From assembly GCA_921293015.1 (NCBI GenBank), contig OV121095.1:34941484-35005483 (forward strand): a stretch of 64,000 bases of DNA, given 5' to 3'. Each line of letters starts with the position of its first letter. The first letter of the stretch is position 1. Of this stretch, positions 37,371 to 50,547 are shown piece by piece. Below the pieces are notes generated by a model that did not search any database, was not told the origin of the DNA, and was given only the letters and a program-made list of their open reading frames with translations. The position numbers and the translations under genes were made by a program. Origin of the DNA: Phorcus lineatus. Its lineage: Eukaryota; Mollusca; Gastropoda; Trochida; Trochidae.

Positions 37371-37960
37371 CTAGATAGGTGAACACATTTTAGTAGTGTC
37401 CAAATTAGAGTACATCTCTGATACGTACATTTTGTGTACATACCAATGGGGAGAGAATTATTATCGTTGAAAAATGATTTACTCACTTCAGTTATTTGTG
37501 GATTTCAGTAACATTTTCTCTTTTGACAGTCTTTGAACTGTTTGGTAACAACCCCACCTTATCGTCATATCATTAAACCCAATACTTTTGTTGTTATATT
37601 CAAAAACGAAAAAACTTTACACCTTTCACAGGTTTCACAAAATACAAATGATAACCTAAGTGAGCTTTATGATACATATTTTTTTTTATACAACTCTGCT
37701 TTGATTCGATATCCAGCCTTTATTTTATAAAATAATGTGAAGCTTGAAGTATTTGTCCAGCTTTTCCGAGTAATCTTTCTTATGCCAAAGCAAGAAGGTA
37801 GGTAAGATAGCATTTTAATGATTATTATTTCAATGATATCTTTCCTAACATGGCAATTGTTTTATATTATATATGCTGATAGTGTATTATCAAGATTCCT
37901 CAGTGACACACAATCACAAGGAAACGTTAATTAAGTTCATTTATCACAATAATGTGGCTC
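37371..37960. other. Non-coding stretch
   Basis: Nothing recognised. Confidence 0.25.
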
Positions 37961-37963
37961 AGT

Positions 37964-38003
37964 TGGCAGGGTGTCCGCTCATCAGTCGGAAAATATCAAT
38001 CAA
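37964..38003 (+). repeat. tRNA-like head of a decayed SINE
   Basis: GTGGCTCAGTTGGCAGGGTG TCCGC resembles the 5' half of a tRNA: TGGCTCAGTTGG (37,965-37,976) is a full pol III A-box match and D-arm, followed by an anticodon-arm-like TCCGCTCATCAGTCGGA. No B box or T-arm follows, so it is not an intact tRNA gene. Confidence 0.5.
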
Positions 38004-39882
38004 ATTAGAGTCATTCTTATTAAGAAACGAACACGGGTAGAGCTTCGAGGCAAAGTTCTGATCTCCAGCACACTTAACTACTAACAATATTGTTCGATGA
38101 AACAGTTTTGCGGATGAAAAATAAAAAAAGGGGTCAAAGCAAAATTTTCATACTATTATTTTGATACTATTTTCTCTAAAAGTTTTTCTTAATATTTTAC
38201 ATGGTCAGCACGAGTGCCAACACGAGTGTCAACATATCAAAAGGACACTAAGATAGAAATTAAGAACTTAAATTTCGAAAATTATAATGATTTCATGACT
38301 GTGTCAAAATTAATGTAAAACCTGCATCGACGAAGCATTTGCATAAACTATAATTTATGGTGTGCCTCTTACATGTTTCTACTTACAATCAATGACAAAC
38401 CTTAAGAGCTTTACAATCACTATAATGCTTAAACGGTGAAATATAATTCTGCTGATGATATGATACTGACCAATGTCGAACTTAAGTGGTCAGTATGTAT
38501 GATTGTCCATTGGGAATTTGGATGGCTATGATTGCACTTTTATATGGTCTGATGGTTCATAAAGTGTAAAACCAAACACCGAAAGCATTTGCCGTCAAGG
38601 GCGTAACCTAAATATAGCGTTGACGGTATTCAAGGATGTTTGTTTGTCGCAGAACGTTTTCCCATAGTGGTGATGAGATTTATTATTATAAGCAGTTATG
38701 TGACCTATGTTTCAAGTGACTTTCCGTGAGAAGCAAGGTCACGAAAAATTTATCACAAATTAAAAACGCAAATTTATGATAGAAAGCACTCGAATTCAAT
38801 GATATCATTCAACCTCAATTTTTAAATTTGAACCATCTTTCATGATTTCAGTTTCAAAGTTATGAATTTCTTATGCCTATGACTTCAGTTGTTGAATACT
38901 TGCTTGACACTCGGTAATAAACCCGAAACAATCGCTGCATTTTGGCTGCCGGCTGTGAAAGGCACATAGAGAACCTCCTATTTAGCTATGTTGGTGATGA
39001 TAAAAGAACTGTAATGATCATGATGATCAACCAAGTGTAAACGATGGATCGATAGGAGAGCATATTTACAGCAGTGCAAGACACGCTTATCGAATTGCGA
39101 ACACGTGATTCAACAGTATTCAATGAATCATTCACATGTTATTTTATTCATCTAGATTCCTTATATATTGAAGTTGTTGATAAGTTTTACCTAGTAGAGG
39201 TGTAAGGAACACCTGTTATCGACACTGTTAGATCGTGATTTGTCCACAAGTTGTCGGATGATAATTTTCTCTGTCCAAAGGTTTCTTTCTTTACAGATAT
39301 TAAGGTTCCCGAAAAAGGTTATCAGTGTTGATGTTTTTTACTGTGACCAATAAGAACAATAGTTATTTTTTAAATGTGTGAAAGAACTATTAACCAATAG
39401 ATTATAAAATGTCATCATCAGATCCATGAAGTAAACTTTCCTCTTTCTGTGCTATGCTCATGCTTTAAAACCCAATGCCACATATATCAGCCCAAACTAT
39501 TACAATCGTAGTAGCTTTAATGTTTGTGAAACTTAATGATTTTTTTGTTTTATACATATAGATTGATGGTATTGATTTGTTATTTCCAATACAGTATTGT
39601 GCAAAAGCTCTGATAGATGTTGCTAAACTATTGGACTTCTTCTCAAAGAAATTGTTCGACATCATTTTTGCTAAGGGTGATCGATAAGTAGTGAATCTTA
39701 ATGGGAACACCAAGAAATGACACCACGCACCGCCATGTTCTCCAAGTTCTGTCACCAACTTTCAATAATTTCGCTGAAAGTGGTTTGAACAGCTCTTTTC
39801 AATCAAATGGTATGTGTTGTCAACAGAAAATGGACCATAGCGAGTCGCGAGTTGTGATTGGTATCTCCATGAAAAAAACTAA
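38004..39882. other. AT-rich non-coding stretch
   Basis: No supported exon or repeat. Confidence 0.25.
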
Positions 39883-40510
39883 GATAAAAAGCCATTCATT
39901 ATAAGGTTGAGACCAGAGGGGATAATTCACTTTCATCCACATGCCACAATCAAAAGATGGTCTGCTGAATTCCGAGACATCGTTAAAGACGTACCACGTG
40001 TTGGTCGAAGAACAACGTTGGCATCACCGGAAACATTCTCTTCCAACAGAGGTAGCTTCGTCATACATTCCTCTACAAACTCTGTCTTAATTCGAAGGTT
40101 TCTCGGGCTTCCGGCAGTTTCCCCTATCGGGACAATATTGCAACTTAAACTGCCTGGCTATATTTCAGCCAATGAAAACAACGAATGCATGAATAACATA
40201 TTTGTTGTCACACAGGCCTGTGCAATAAAACACTCGCAAAATGAGGCGTTTATGTTCTATAAAGACGACGCAAAGTGTATATTCGAATAAAGTTCAGCTT
40301 TTGGAAAGCTTACGGAAATCACTTAGGCGATTTGAATGATAGCTTTTGAGACGGCGTCGCTGATTGCACAAATAACTGTGATTGCATCCAATCTGCGTTC
40401 TACATTTCGTGACCAAGAAACTATCGAATGAAGACAGAGGTTGTATAGAAATTTATGACGAGCTACCTCTGTTGGGAGAGAATGCACCGGAAAGTGTTTT
40501 AAAGTGGTAA
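39883..40510 (+). pseudogene. Tc1/mariner-like helix-turn-helix fragment, interrupted by a MITE
   Basis: A frame open from 39,883 contains ATIKRWSAEFRD followed by KDVPRVGRRTT and A-S-P-E. This resembles the second helix-turn-helix and the adjoining GRP-type hook of Tc1/mariner transposases ('...K(D)xPRSGRPxTTxPE'). At codon 'E' the frame is cut by the Mutator-like MITE at 40,034-40,484. Past the second target copy the same frame resumes for five codons (S-V-L-K-W) and stops at 40,508-40,510. No catalytic DDE region was found nearby and no terminal repeats were located, so only a relic remains. A host gene with a similar helix-turn-helix is a less likely alternative. Confidence 0.35.
40034..40484 (+). 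mobile_element. Mutator-like MITE family D, copy 1 (451 bp)
   Basis: Perfect 9-bp target duplication CACCGGAAA at 40,025-40,033 and 40,485-40,493. Long terminal inverted repeats of about 100 bp begin CATTCTCTTCCAACAGAGGT and end ACCTCTGTTGGGAGAGAATG. Long terminal repeats with a 9-bp duplication are typical of Mutator-like elements. Aligns in inverse orientation with 59,354-59,770. No transposase; the 127-codon plus-strand frame crossing it is host frame plus MITE. Confidence 0.92.
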
Positions 40511-42343
40511 GTGGAGGGTTACTAAACGATTTGTAACTGGCATTAGCCAGGGGCGAGCTCATTCTATTATAACTGAAACTTTAAAATGATAACGATTACA
40601 GCACTATGGGTGTCAAACATTTGCCACGTGTTTAAAAGCTTTTCTGACATATCATGTCATCAAAAAGGTATACTACTTATCAATCACCCTTCTTAATACT
40701 TCGCTTTCCTGGTTTAATGGTTAATATTGACAACTGTTACGTACAATATCTACAAAACCATTACAATGTTTACATAATAGTCATATGTCACTTCTTGACC
40801 CATGATTTTATGTAGAAATAAGTACATTGGAACTGATTCGGAAGTCTTAGAACTCTTGTTACAGCTGATATTGGTAAAGTACCACGTAGAGCATGAAGCC
40901 CTTTATAGATCTGAGACGAATTCGTTAGGTGAATGCCTGACACTGATATGTGAAGCCGTGTTCTTGAGTCGTCACACACGCAATCAACACTGCAAGAGCA
41001 CGCACGACCGAAATTTAAGGTGGAGCTTACAGCCATTTCATTTACCAAATGCTCTCGTCTGAGAAAATTGACTCGCTTATAAAGTGCTGAGACCAATTAA
41101 ACACGGGTCACTCGCCTCTGGAAATATGTTCTGTGAATTGTGCGATTTCAGTCGGTCATTTATGTTCATTAACTCGACTGTATGTGTTCTTCTCGCTTTG
41201 TTTTTCTTCGTGATTCTGCATTATGCTGAGTCAACAAAATTTCAAATAAAGCATTTTCACATTATCTTACATAAACATGTCATAATGTTACATTTTAAAC
41301 CATGTTGTCTATGTGGAAAATTTACAATCCATACAGAGAAAGAGACTTTTTAAACAGGTTTTAAAAAGGCTCCGGGCAGGATAAAGTGTTTGTACTTATA
41401 AAGATAATTCATTCTTTGAAATGGATAAATAGATTGAATTATAGTCATTTTAGCAAATATGTGTACTATCATTATTGTATTATTTTGAATTCATAGTCTT
41501 AATGACATACAACAAGCTCTGTCGACTTTGGAATAAATTATTAATTAAAATGTAGGTATATCAATATTGAGGAAACAATAGGGATATTTGCTCTGTAGCA
41601 CGAGTTAAAGTCAAAATTAAAAATAAGGCTCCTGTTTTGCAATGGAGATTTTCAAGACGATTTGGTTAGAAAACTGAAGGAGAGAACAACAGACTCGTTG
41701 GCTTTGCCGTAGGTTTCCAAACAGAGATACAGTTAGGGTTCAGATGTCCTTCAATGTAAGCGGTCGTAAGCACGTGCATGTCACTAGTGCATTGGACAAT
41801 TTTACTCTCATTGTACATGTGTTTGGTCGTTGGTATAAAAAAGGGTAATTTCCAAGTTATTACAACCGTATGTGTCGTCAATTAGAATATACATACACAG
41901 ATAGACAGAAACAATCATCTTCACCTTTTCACTAATTAAATTAATCTTCTTATTTGTTAACAATCAGTTGAGTAAATTCCTCTTACTAATGTGTTCAACT
42001 GATTTTCCTCCATTTATTTGCTATACAACTCCCCAAACTGTAGTGACAGGAAACAAGATACTAGAAGCCAGCGACGGAACTCTTATTGTTCTTTTAAATT
42101 ATTCTGTCATCTATCTGCAGTGCTAGCTCAAGTTGTCGTCGGTGTTAGACCTGATTTGTGTGTCGAGTGACATTTGCAAAACGGGAGGTTCTATTTTGAG
42201 GTTTTGATAGGTTTAGTGAAAAACTTGCAAGAAAAACTTAAAGAAATATGGCACACTTTTTAATGTAATAATATCTGTAGGCCACTGTAATTTATGTCTT
42301 ATTTCAGTAGAAAACCGGTTTCCAATTGTGACAGCTCTTTTCA
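40511..42343. other. Non-coding stretch with locally CpG-richer patch
   Basis: 40,780-41,100 is open on both strands for 86-102 codons, but neither peptide is recognised and splice sites are not convincing. Nothing else noted. Confidence 0.25.
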
Positions 42344-42474
42344 CTTTCTCTCCCAATAGAGGTAGCGCCGTCATAGATTCCTATATAACCTTTGTCTTTA
42401 TACGAACGTTTCTCTGTCTAGAAATGAAGAAACCTGATTGGATGCATTAAAGTAAGTTGTGCAAAAAAATTCAA
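42344..42474 (-). mobile_element. Mutator-like MITE family D, terminal fragment
   Basis: TTTCTCTCCCAATAGAGGTA followed by GCGCCGTCATAGATTCC and GATTGGATGCATTAAAG matches the left 130 bp of the 59,354 copy. No partner terminus is present downstream, so this is a truncated copy. Confidence 0.8.
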
Positions 42475-44858
42475 AAGTTATCATTCAAATCAAAGTTTGT
42501 TGCATCAGCGTAATGGAACTAAATGAATACATAAAAGCGAAATGAATCATTTTCAAGACAAAAAAAATAAGAAGAAAAAAAGACAAAATCCACAATTTGT
42601 TCAAATAAATACTCCTTATGACATGCATATTATTATGAAAATAGACACACAGGCTCGGAGGGTGACACACATTTCCAAACACAAAACTCTCATCTTCTTA
42701 GATTTTTCATAATGAAATGTTGAAAAATCAAACGTTATATATATGAATATGGGACATGAACGATACGCTTCAAACATTCATCAAAATTAATTGAACATTT
42801 CATTAAACAAATCTCCTACAATAAGTTTCAATAACATTTTAGAACATGTTGATAGAAGAAGTCACCTAATGATGTGATCTTCATGGGATTTAAATGCCTC
42901 TCCTGGTGCAATCATCTGAAAACATTTCTAGAATTTGACCATTCAGTGACAAAAACATCAAAAAAGTCAATGAACTGGATTAGCATTCCTTGAAACTGGA
43001 CAAATCTCAATGTCCGGATTTTTACTATTGTCAGGATTGTCATCCGTAATCCGACGAGATCTTGAATGTAATAATTGCATTGTGGTAGACGGTGAACACT
43101 CCAATATGTACAGGAACAATGATGTCATAGATAATGTTTAGCTAGCAGTGTAATGACATCATTACATGCTCTCCTCTAACAGTCATATAATTTGCAAATT
43201 TTTTTCTATCTGAGAAAGATAATGTTACGTTGTTGAAAAGTACTCTTTCGTGCAAGAAATAACATGTGAAATTTGTTTCCAAATTAAGCAGTAAAAGTTA
43301 AAATATATTTCTGCAATTGATATTTACGAAAACAACTGATCAAACAATGTGAACTCTAAACACCGCGTGCGTCATTATTTAGCGTCATTTTTCACTTTCG
43401 ACACCCTATAGCTACCTGTGTGCGAGGAGTGGTAACTATGGCAGGGGGGTACATGCAATTTGTACAGTTTACCTTGCAGTTAGTAACACATTTTGGTTCT
43501 GTGAGGTCACTTTGTTTAATTTAACGTGTTATAATACCTTTAACGTTTTTTAAGAAGATTTAGCCAAGTTTGGTATAGTTCATGCTTCAGCGATCTTATA
43601 TAGTGTTTTCTCATTGTATCCTGATCGAAAGTTTCTTATTTGTTATGCGCTTTGACGGAATCGATGATTTGATAAATTTCAAGTAAATTTTTTTATTAAC
43701 TTTAAATGCAAATATAAGATATAAATGGGAAAAAAATCTATAAAATATTTTTCGTATCTGTATTCCTCACCTAGCTCTGGAACATTATTATATTTATCAG
43801 TATACATGTTGACAAATGCACTTTTTATTTGTAAACTGGAGTAAAAATCTCATCCTGTCAGTAACAGATTGACGATGCTGAAGCTGATTACATAAAATTT
43901 CAATGCAAAACATTCCCTAACAACTTATGTTAATTCAAATCGGTCCTTAATTTGAGACCTGGCTCCACACTGCAATCTAGATAAAAAGATTGGATGCAAT
44001 AATAAAATCGAGTCAGCGTGTCACTTTGACCTCTTATATTTATTCTAGGGATAATATTTCAGGTTGAACTTTCCCTTTAATGCGGATCTGTCTCCATGAT
44101 ATCATATATTATATCGGATGATAAGATTGTGGAAAGGCTTATATTATTTTGAGCTTAAGCTTTGCTTACAACTCTCCAACAATAACGGAATTAGAGGTAA
44201 GTAGTCCATACGTATACAATATTATATTAGAGTCAAGAGGTGTTGATGATTGAACAATGACTGGTAATGCTTTTAAGTGGTTTTCAAAATGTCAGAGTAA
44301 AGGTTATATTTCACCACTATGTTGTTTTAAAGCAATGTCATACGATACGTATCCCTATGTATGGTTTGGAATACGATGTAGATGTGAATTGTTGAATGAT
44401 AGTTTAACAGTTAAGATACGAGAAATGTATATACAAACGCATCGTCTTGCCAGGATAAGAAATTGCCCTCATTGTAATAAGCTGAATGGTTATTTCTGAG
44501 AGAAATTACCAACTACTATCATATGATGTAGATGTGACGTTAAATGGTGGAAGATCATTTGCGAGTGAAGAAAAATGGGATAATGTTCATAAATCCGACG
44601 TTATCATAACTCAATTCAATGATTTTCTATCAAAACTTAGCAGAATTTATCATTTCTCTAAGATGCCAACGTCTCGAGTAAAAACTTACTTTCGTATCAT
44701 AGGCATGCAACACTTATACATTAGTTCTGAAAACTTACCACGAAACAGTAAATAATTATTGAAAGATTTATATTGCTTTGGTCTTATACCGATGATCAAA
44801 ATATTATTTGATATACGTAACCTCGAATGGTTACGATTGTATTTTGTACACCAGGACC
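42475..44858. other. AT-rich non-coding stretch
   Basis: A small inverted repeat (GATTTTTCA/TGAAAAATC) sits near 42,701. Adjacent plus-strand frames of 80 and 89 codons at 44,257-44,755 have no recognised motif. Confidence 0.25.
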
Positions 44859-44948
44859 AAGCCTTTCAGGAACATAGACATTTTAGAAACAAATTATAAC
44901 ATGAAGCCTTTCAGGAACATAGACATTTTAGAAACAAATTATAACATG
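44859..44948. repeat. Perfect 45-bp tandem duplication
   Basis: 44,859-44,903 and 44,904-44,948 are identical, each starting AAGCCTTTCAGGAACATAGA. Identity implies a recent event or an assembly artefact. Confidence 0.95.
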
Positions 44949-45448
44949 ATTTGATTTGTTGACATGCACTATGACAAGTTTAGAAATAGGTCAGGCTACT
45001 CAATTCTTATAATTATTTTCGGGTATTATAACTTTCATAACTTTCTTTTTTGTTTCAACATAATCGATTTTGATAGTGATTAATGGTTAACATGTAAATG
45101 GTTAAACTGACGTTAAAATGCTTTTCATTTATATACTTTGAACTTTATGAAACATTCTCATAATGATTTAATTGAATCCCTTTCGTTTACAGTCGAGATT
45201 TCTATTTCAGTTGGAACTAAATACAAAATTAACATTTACAGATCATCAAAATATGTTACGAAAAGTACCCTGAAGGAAAGGCAAGAAGGTATGAGCACTT
45301 GACATTTAATTCCTTTAAGCCATCAGTGAAACCTGCTGTTGAATCCTGATAAATACGTGGACCAATTCTTTTAATCAAATTACCAATAACCAATTCTCCT
45401 CAAGTTGTATAATTACCGGTAAGAAATTGGAAAAAATACATTGGTACA

Positions 45449-45575
45449 ATTGCTTTTTTAACGAAATGAAGTGCATTGAAAAAGATTCATTTACACGATA
45501 ATGAATCTTTTTCAATGTATAGATATCACTAGCAATTTAAGCTCAAATTTGGAACTTCGTTTCGTTAAAAAGCAA
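45449..45575. repeat. Nested palindrome with perfect 18-bp inner stem
   Basis: Inner arms CATTGAAAAAGATTCATT (45,474-45,491) and its exact inverse (45,500-45,517) enclose an 8-base loop. Outer arms near 45,449-45,472 and 45,553-45,575 (GCTTTTTTAACGAAATGAAG and inverse, few mismatches) pair around it, with about 35 unpaired bases on one side. MITE-like or cruciform-forming; no target duplication identified. Confidence 0.85.
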
Positions 45576-47184
45576 CTATAAAATCTAATTTGATCCAGAT
45601 TTATAAAAAAAAAACACATGTAAATCTGAGAAGATGAGTTGTCGTAACGTGCAATATTGTATGGATATAGATTAGGTTTATATCATCATCTAAAAACATT
45701 TAGTATATTTATTTACATGTTTATTTAAATGTAGCTTTAACATGCTTTGGATTAAATCATTTTTAGAAAGAATGTGCTTAACCACTTTACATGTAAGTAT
45801 AACAAGCTTTTTAGGCCTAACGATATCAGGGTACATGATGGAGCTGGGCGGAGACAAATACGCTGATGTAGCAGGATGCATTGATAGAAAAGGCATACAC
45901 ACTCTGACGATTCATTTTAGTTTGGTTATCATTTTTTTTTACATAATTGTTTTGAAAATATATTGAACCTTTGCAAGAAGGAAGTAGCTACATCAGACCA
46001 TTTACACTACACCAAGTAAATTATTCAGGCATAGCTTAGAAAACAATCTCCTTACTTTGGTTCAAATGAAGATTTTAAGTTGTTATGTAAACATAAAACG
46101 TTTTATCACCTTCCTTTCTGTGTAAGTCGTCATATTTAATTCTAAAATCCTATGTAATATTCTCTACATCTTTATATGTAAAAAGGATTATATATGATAT
46201 TTTGCCATTTGAGGTATATTCAAACCACTTCGCTAATAGTCTGGTATATTTACACAATTTCACAATCCTGCTTTTAGAAAATGATATTTTCCATAGAATA
46301 AATGAGGACTCAGAATTCCTTATCGAGATGTGATTAAACGTGATCAAATTGATATTCATATGGCAGGTTTAAAATAGTTTACGAGGTGGGGTTTCTTTCA
46401 AGAAATTAAAAAGTGATGGACCTAGTCATCGTCAAACTGTTCATAAAAAATCATATTTATTGTTGTAAAAATTTTAATGATTTAAAAATCACGAAAAATA
46501 TTTAATTACATGAACGTCTAACACATTGTATAAACTGATTGATTAATAGTTTTCTAGATTAAAAGCGCATTATGGTACTGGTATGCTTTATAAACAATAG
46601 GAACATACAAATGTTTCTGCAAGGCGACGATTAGTCTTGTACAATCATGTATTTGCCTACATTTCCTAAAAACTGCAATTGGCCTCTAGAAACACATTCC
46701 ACTCAGGGAACCTCACCCTTAGGGCTCCAACAAATCCCAATTTCATTAAAATAAAATATTATATTGCTGCACTATGTTACGCAGATTATACAGGTGTAAT
46801 GTAGTGGAGCTTTTAGAATTCATTTTAATGAGATTGCGACAAATTCCTGATTGTTTCCTTGTGCTGGCGTGAATCTCTTGTATCTTATATCTAGGGTTCT
46901 CGCTTGAATGAATGAAGATATTCCTAATAACTGCACAGATTAGGACATGACTTAAAAATTTGTTTTGAAAAATGCTGGACCAAGGTGAGTCTTTTGTTTA
47001 TAATTATAAAACAGATAATTAAGGGTTAAAAGGTTATGTAAATCAACAAGGTATATCAATTAACTATCAGAGGCAAAGTTTTCATTTTTAATTCACATAT
47101 ATACGTTCGTGTCCATATACGTACATCGGTTTCGTATTAGAGGAATGTTGGTTTACAAATTGAGCATTGTACCTTGAAATCCTC
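45576..47184. other. AT-rich non-coding stretch
   Basis: At 46,984-46,990 an AAG|GTGAGT donor follows a CTAATAAC-like branch site and CACAG acceptor 47 bp upstream. The interval is short and AT-rich, so I do not call an exon. Confidence 0.25.
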
Positions 47185-47505
47185 CTTGATGAAGAGAAAT
47201 AAAGGTATGTTGCCTGTTCACCAGTCAGTTTGGTTGACCCGTCTGTGGTGTCACATTCTACATTAGTATGGAAGGAACAACAATTATGACATGACTAGAG
47301 AAGGGAACCGAGAAGTGAGTTGACCTTCTGTTTAAATGGATATTAATAGAACGAATCCCGTTCACTGTTTGGAGGTTTCCGGTCGACTGTCAAAAATGAC
47401 AGCCAGACTGTCATTTGGGGAGAAAGGTGAGATTTCATATGTATGAGATCTACCATTAGGTGACGTCGATCTTAGAGTACGTGTAGAAATTCCTAGTTAA
47501 AGAAC
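47185..47505 (+). repeat. Dispersed repeat pair E, copy 1 (partner at 54,305)
   Basis: Aligns in the same orientation over about 320 bp with 54,305-54,620, sharing CCGTCTGTGGTGTCACAT, GGAAGGAACAACAATTAT and GCAGACTGTCA-type blocks. Minus-strand translations look partly alike, but this copy has stops, and differences are not concentrated at third codon positions. Confidence 0.75.
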
Positions 47506-49749
47506 TGAATCTGTAAAATATGTTTTAAATTAAAGTGTTTTGAAAACAAGCATGTTATGGTGGATTGAAGGTCTGTTAAATCTGGAAGGCGATGGTTTAT
47601 CTTTATAATGTAATGAAGAAAAGAAAGTCACTCTTTTACTAAAATTAAAAACACCCTATCTTTCCACTACATAAACACTTTTGGACAATTTCTTTTAGTA
47701 ATATTAATTATTTATATAGATTTCCGTGGTTTTGTTCATGCTTCGTTTAGCAACACTATGAAAGAAAACAGATTGAATTACAAGAAGTGATGTGAAAATA
47801 GAAGATAAGTAAAATATCTATAGTGATACAGTATAAACATCATTGTATATCACACACCACAACAGTTAATTTAGAAAAGATTAAGTGAACAAGAAAATAG
47901 TATATATGAAACATGTGTATTATATGCCTGAAAAGAAAAATACCAGCACTGATTATTGGTTATAAACATATAACATTCATTTTTATATTTCCTTTATGTT
48001 ATGTATTTGCTTTATGCATTAAAAGCAACTTAGTAAGTTTTCCCTAAGAATCAGGGGGCTTATTTACTTTTAATCTAGTTTGAGGCAAATGCTTTCAAAT
48101 ATATGTTCAATATTTGGCCGTATTTAATTTGGAATTGCAGTGGCTGATTTCGTAATTAATGATGGCTATTTCTTCACAGCATAATTTGAAAGTTACTTAA
48201 TCATGCATATATTCAACGTCCTGTGAGTTTGTTTCAGATCAACAAAATTATTATTATTCAATATTAATATTTCAAGTATTTCGAAAAACTATTTTGGTGA
48301 ACAATACTCTAGATTGAAATTTACGTTATAGTTCAAATACGAGCATAATTTACAATTTGTTTTACAAAACATTAATTCTTTTGTTATTTGGACAACGGGG
48401 GTTGTCAAGAAGTATCTTTTCTCTGTTGCACTGCAACACCCACATGACTAAACTACGATTCCAATCACTGTCCCTCACAGGAAGGAGACTCTGTAACTGA
48501 AGATAAACTTCAAATGTCAAAAATGTTGTTTTTTAAAAACAACTGTTGAGCTATCAGGACACAGAACTAATACACATGAATAATACATGTTGAAAATTGC
48601 CGATGTTTTTGTGATAACATGCCTGATTACTTGAAATGTATCAAGAAAATAATCGTTTGTGAATTTCAGCCGACAATATTTTTCTAGACAAATTCATGAT
48701 AGAGTAATCATTTATTGAGTTAATTTGTACCAACCCTTCATATAAGTTTGCTAACGCAAATTGATTTTAACAGAAAAAATGAATGGGTACAAGTTATATA
48801 ACATAGCTAGACCCTCTCCTAATATTGTACTATAGATGGAGGTAAATTTTGGGTAAAATTAGGCCCCATTTGTTAAAGTCGGTAAAAAAATCTGAAATTC
48901 AACATTTACCAAATTCAGATTAGCATTGACTTTCAATCGTCCGATATTTTTATTATACTTTTTCTCCTTGTCAAACGTCAATATGTCTTTGTTAGTTGAC
49001 ATGGTATTGATCATGATCCATACGCGGAAAACTCTTTTTATTAAATAGCTCTACATTCCGAGAGTACCATGCCTTCAAGGTCATTCACATGACAATTACT
49101 TTCTATACATATGGTCATTTACTAGCACAGCATGGTTTTAATAGCTGACCCTAAGGTAGCTCTAGCTATAATGATAAAATGTGGTACAGATTTTCAATCT
49201 TCTTGACTCAATTTTCTTACGGGGTGTATCGATGATTAGCCTTTTGTCATATAATTATCTTAGTATTTCAAAGAGCTTACTTTATTGTCTTGGTAACAAC
49301 TGATCAGTAAAAGTTAAGTTTAGAATAGTGTCTTTGACTGACTGGACTTTTGGAGAAAAGATCTGCCTTTTGATAATCCTTACATTAATGTATAGCAAAG
49401 GTTCCATTTTTGTGATAAAAGCCTTGTCGACGAACGTTAATTACACCTAATTCATTGAAGAAATCGAGGACGATCTTACCTAGTGACTTATAGGTTAGAG
49501 AAAGGGTTTAAGTTAAGAAGATTTATCGTGATCAGAAGTGTATTTAACCATATAAAATGAACCTGGGTATTTGTTAATGGACAGAATAAACTCACTTATG
49601 TACACAGTTGCAGTCTGTATTCATCTTTTCTTTTAGTTAAAGATAACAATGTGAAACTTCATACCTCCAAATATCTAGATGTGTTGACTGCATACATGTT
49701 GACAAAGTGTCCACTCTTTTTTCATGATTCTGTATAGGCATCCTACAAT
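47506..49749. other. AT-rich non-coding stretch
   Basis: Nothing recognised. Confidence 0.25.
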
Positions 49750-49805
49750 TAATTCTGTTTGCAAGACATTTGCCCTGTGGGAATATTTCATCATTATCAA
49801 AGGCG
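49750..49805 (-). repeat. Short dispersed repeat, copy 1 (partner near 61,365)
   Basis: Minus strand reads AATGATGAAATATTCCCACA then GGGCAA; the minus strand near 61,365-61,405 has AATGATAAAATATTCCCATG then GGGCAA. Both lie in short minus-strand frames sharing N-D-x-I-F-P-x-G-K. Confidence 0.4.
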
Positions 49806-50252
49806 AAACACTTATTCAGTGCAAAAAGGAAAAACAATATTTTTGTATTTTGCTGATTTTTAAAATTCTGTCCGCAGTTTACAATGTCTTATGTATATAA
49901 GTACACTTGTTGTCTCTATAATTTAGAATAGTTTCTAAGTCACTGTACAAAGAATCAAGATTTTAGAACTATCACAAATAAAATTAGTTCTTTATAATCA
50001 ATTTGTTGTCATTTTTTATATTTATTTCTTTGTTGTTACCCATACTTCAGGTAATTCTATGCTGAAGCAAGTGATGTCAGTTATTTGCTAAAAGCATACA
50101 TACCAAAATTTTATTTCAACAAAAACTAAAATGATTTGATTCACAGTTGTCTTCTCATCACACTTTGATATCTAATATTGCAGCTGCTTCCTTTACTACT
50201 GCCCTGGCAATTGCTACTACTACATTCAACATCGTTACGACTACTATATCTA

Positions 50253-50307
50253 CTTCTTCTTCTTCTGCTTCTGCTTCTACTACTACTACTACTACTACTA
50301 CTACTAT

Positions 50308-50351
<44 letters not shown>

Positions 50352-50376
50352 TTACTACTACTACTACTACTACTAT

Positions 50377-50414
<38 letters not shown>

Positions 50415-50514
50415 TTACTACTACTACTACTACTATTACTACTACTACTACTACTATTACTACTACTACTACTACTACTACTATTACTACTACTACTAAT
50501 ACTACTACTACTAC

Positions 50515-50544
<30 letters not shown>
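50253..50544. repeat. Large trinucleotide microsatellite: (TTC)n, (ACT)n, (AAT)n
   Basis: About 25 bp of TTC/TGC units precede roughly 240 bp of ACT repeats interrupted by ATT triplets, then about 30 bp of AAT repeats. All long frames across it, on both strands, translate to homopolymer-like Thr, Leu, Ser or Val tracts and are artefacts. Confidence 0.98.

Positions 50545-50547
<3 letters not shown>

Noticed and set aside
39907-40290. 127-codon plus-strand gene
   Set aside because: The second half of the frame lies within the Mutator-like MITE; only the first part can be pre-existing coding sequence.
40788-41096. 102-codon minus-strand gene overlapping an 86-codon plus-strand frame
   Set aside because: Both strands open, no motif recognised, no convincing splice sites.
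46937-46984. 47-bp exon ending at AAG|GTGAGT
   Set aside because: Very short and AT-rich; open in only one phase; donor and acceptor alone are too weak.
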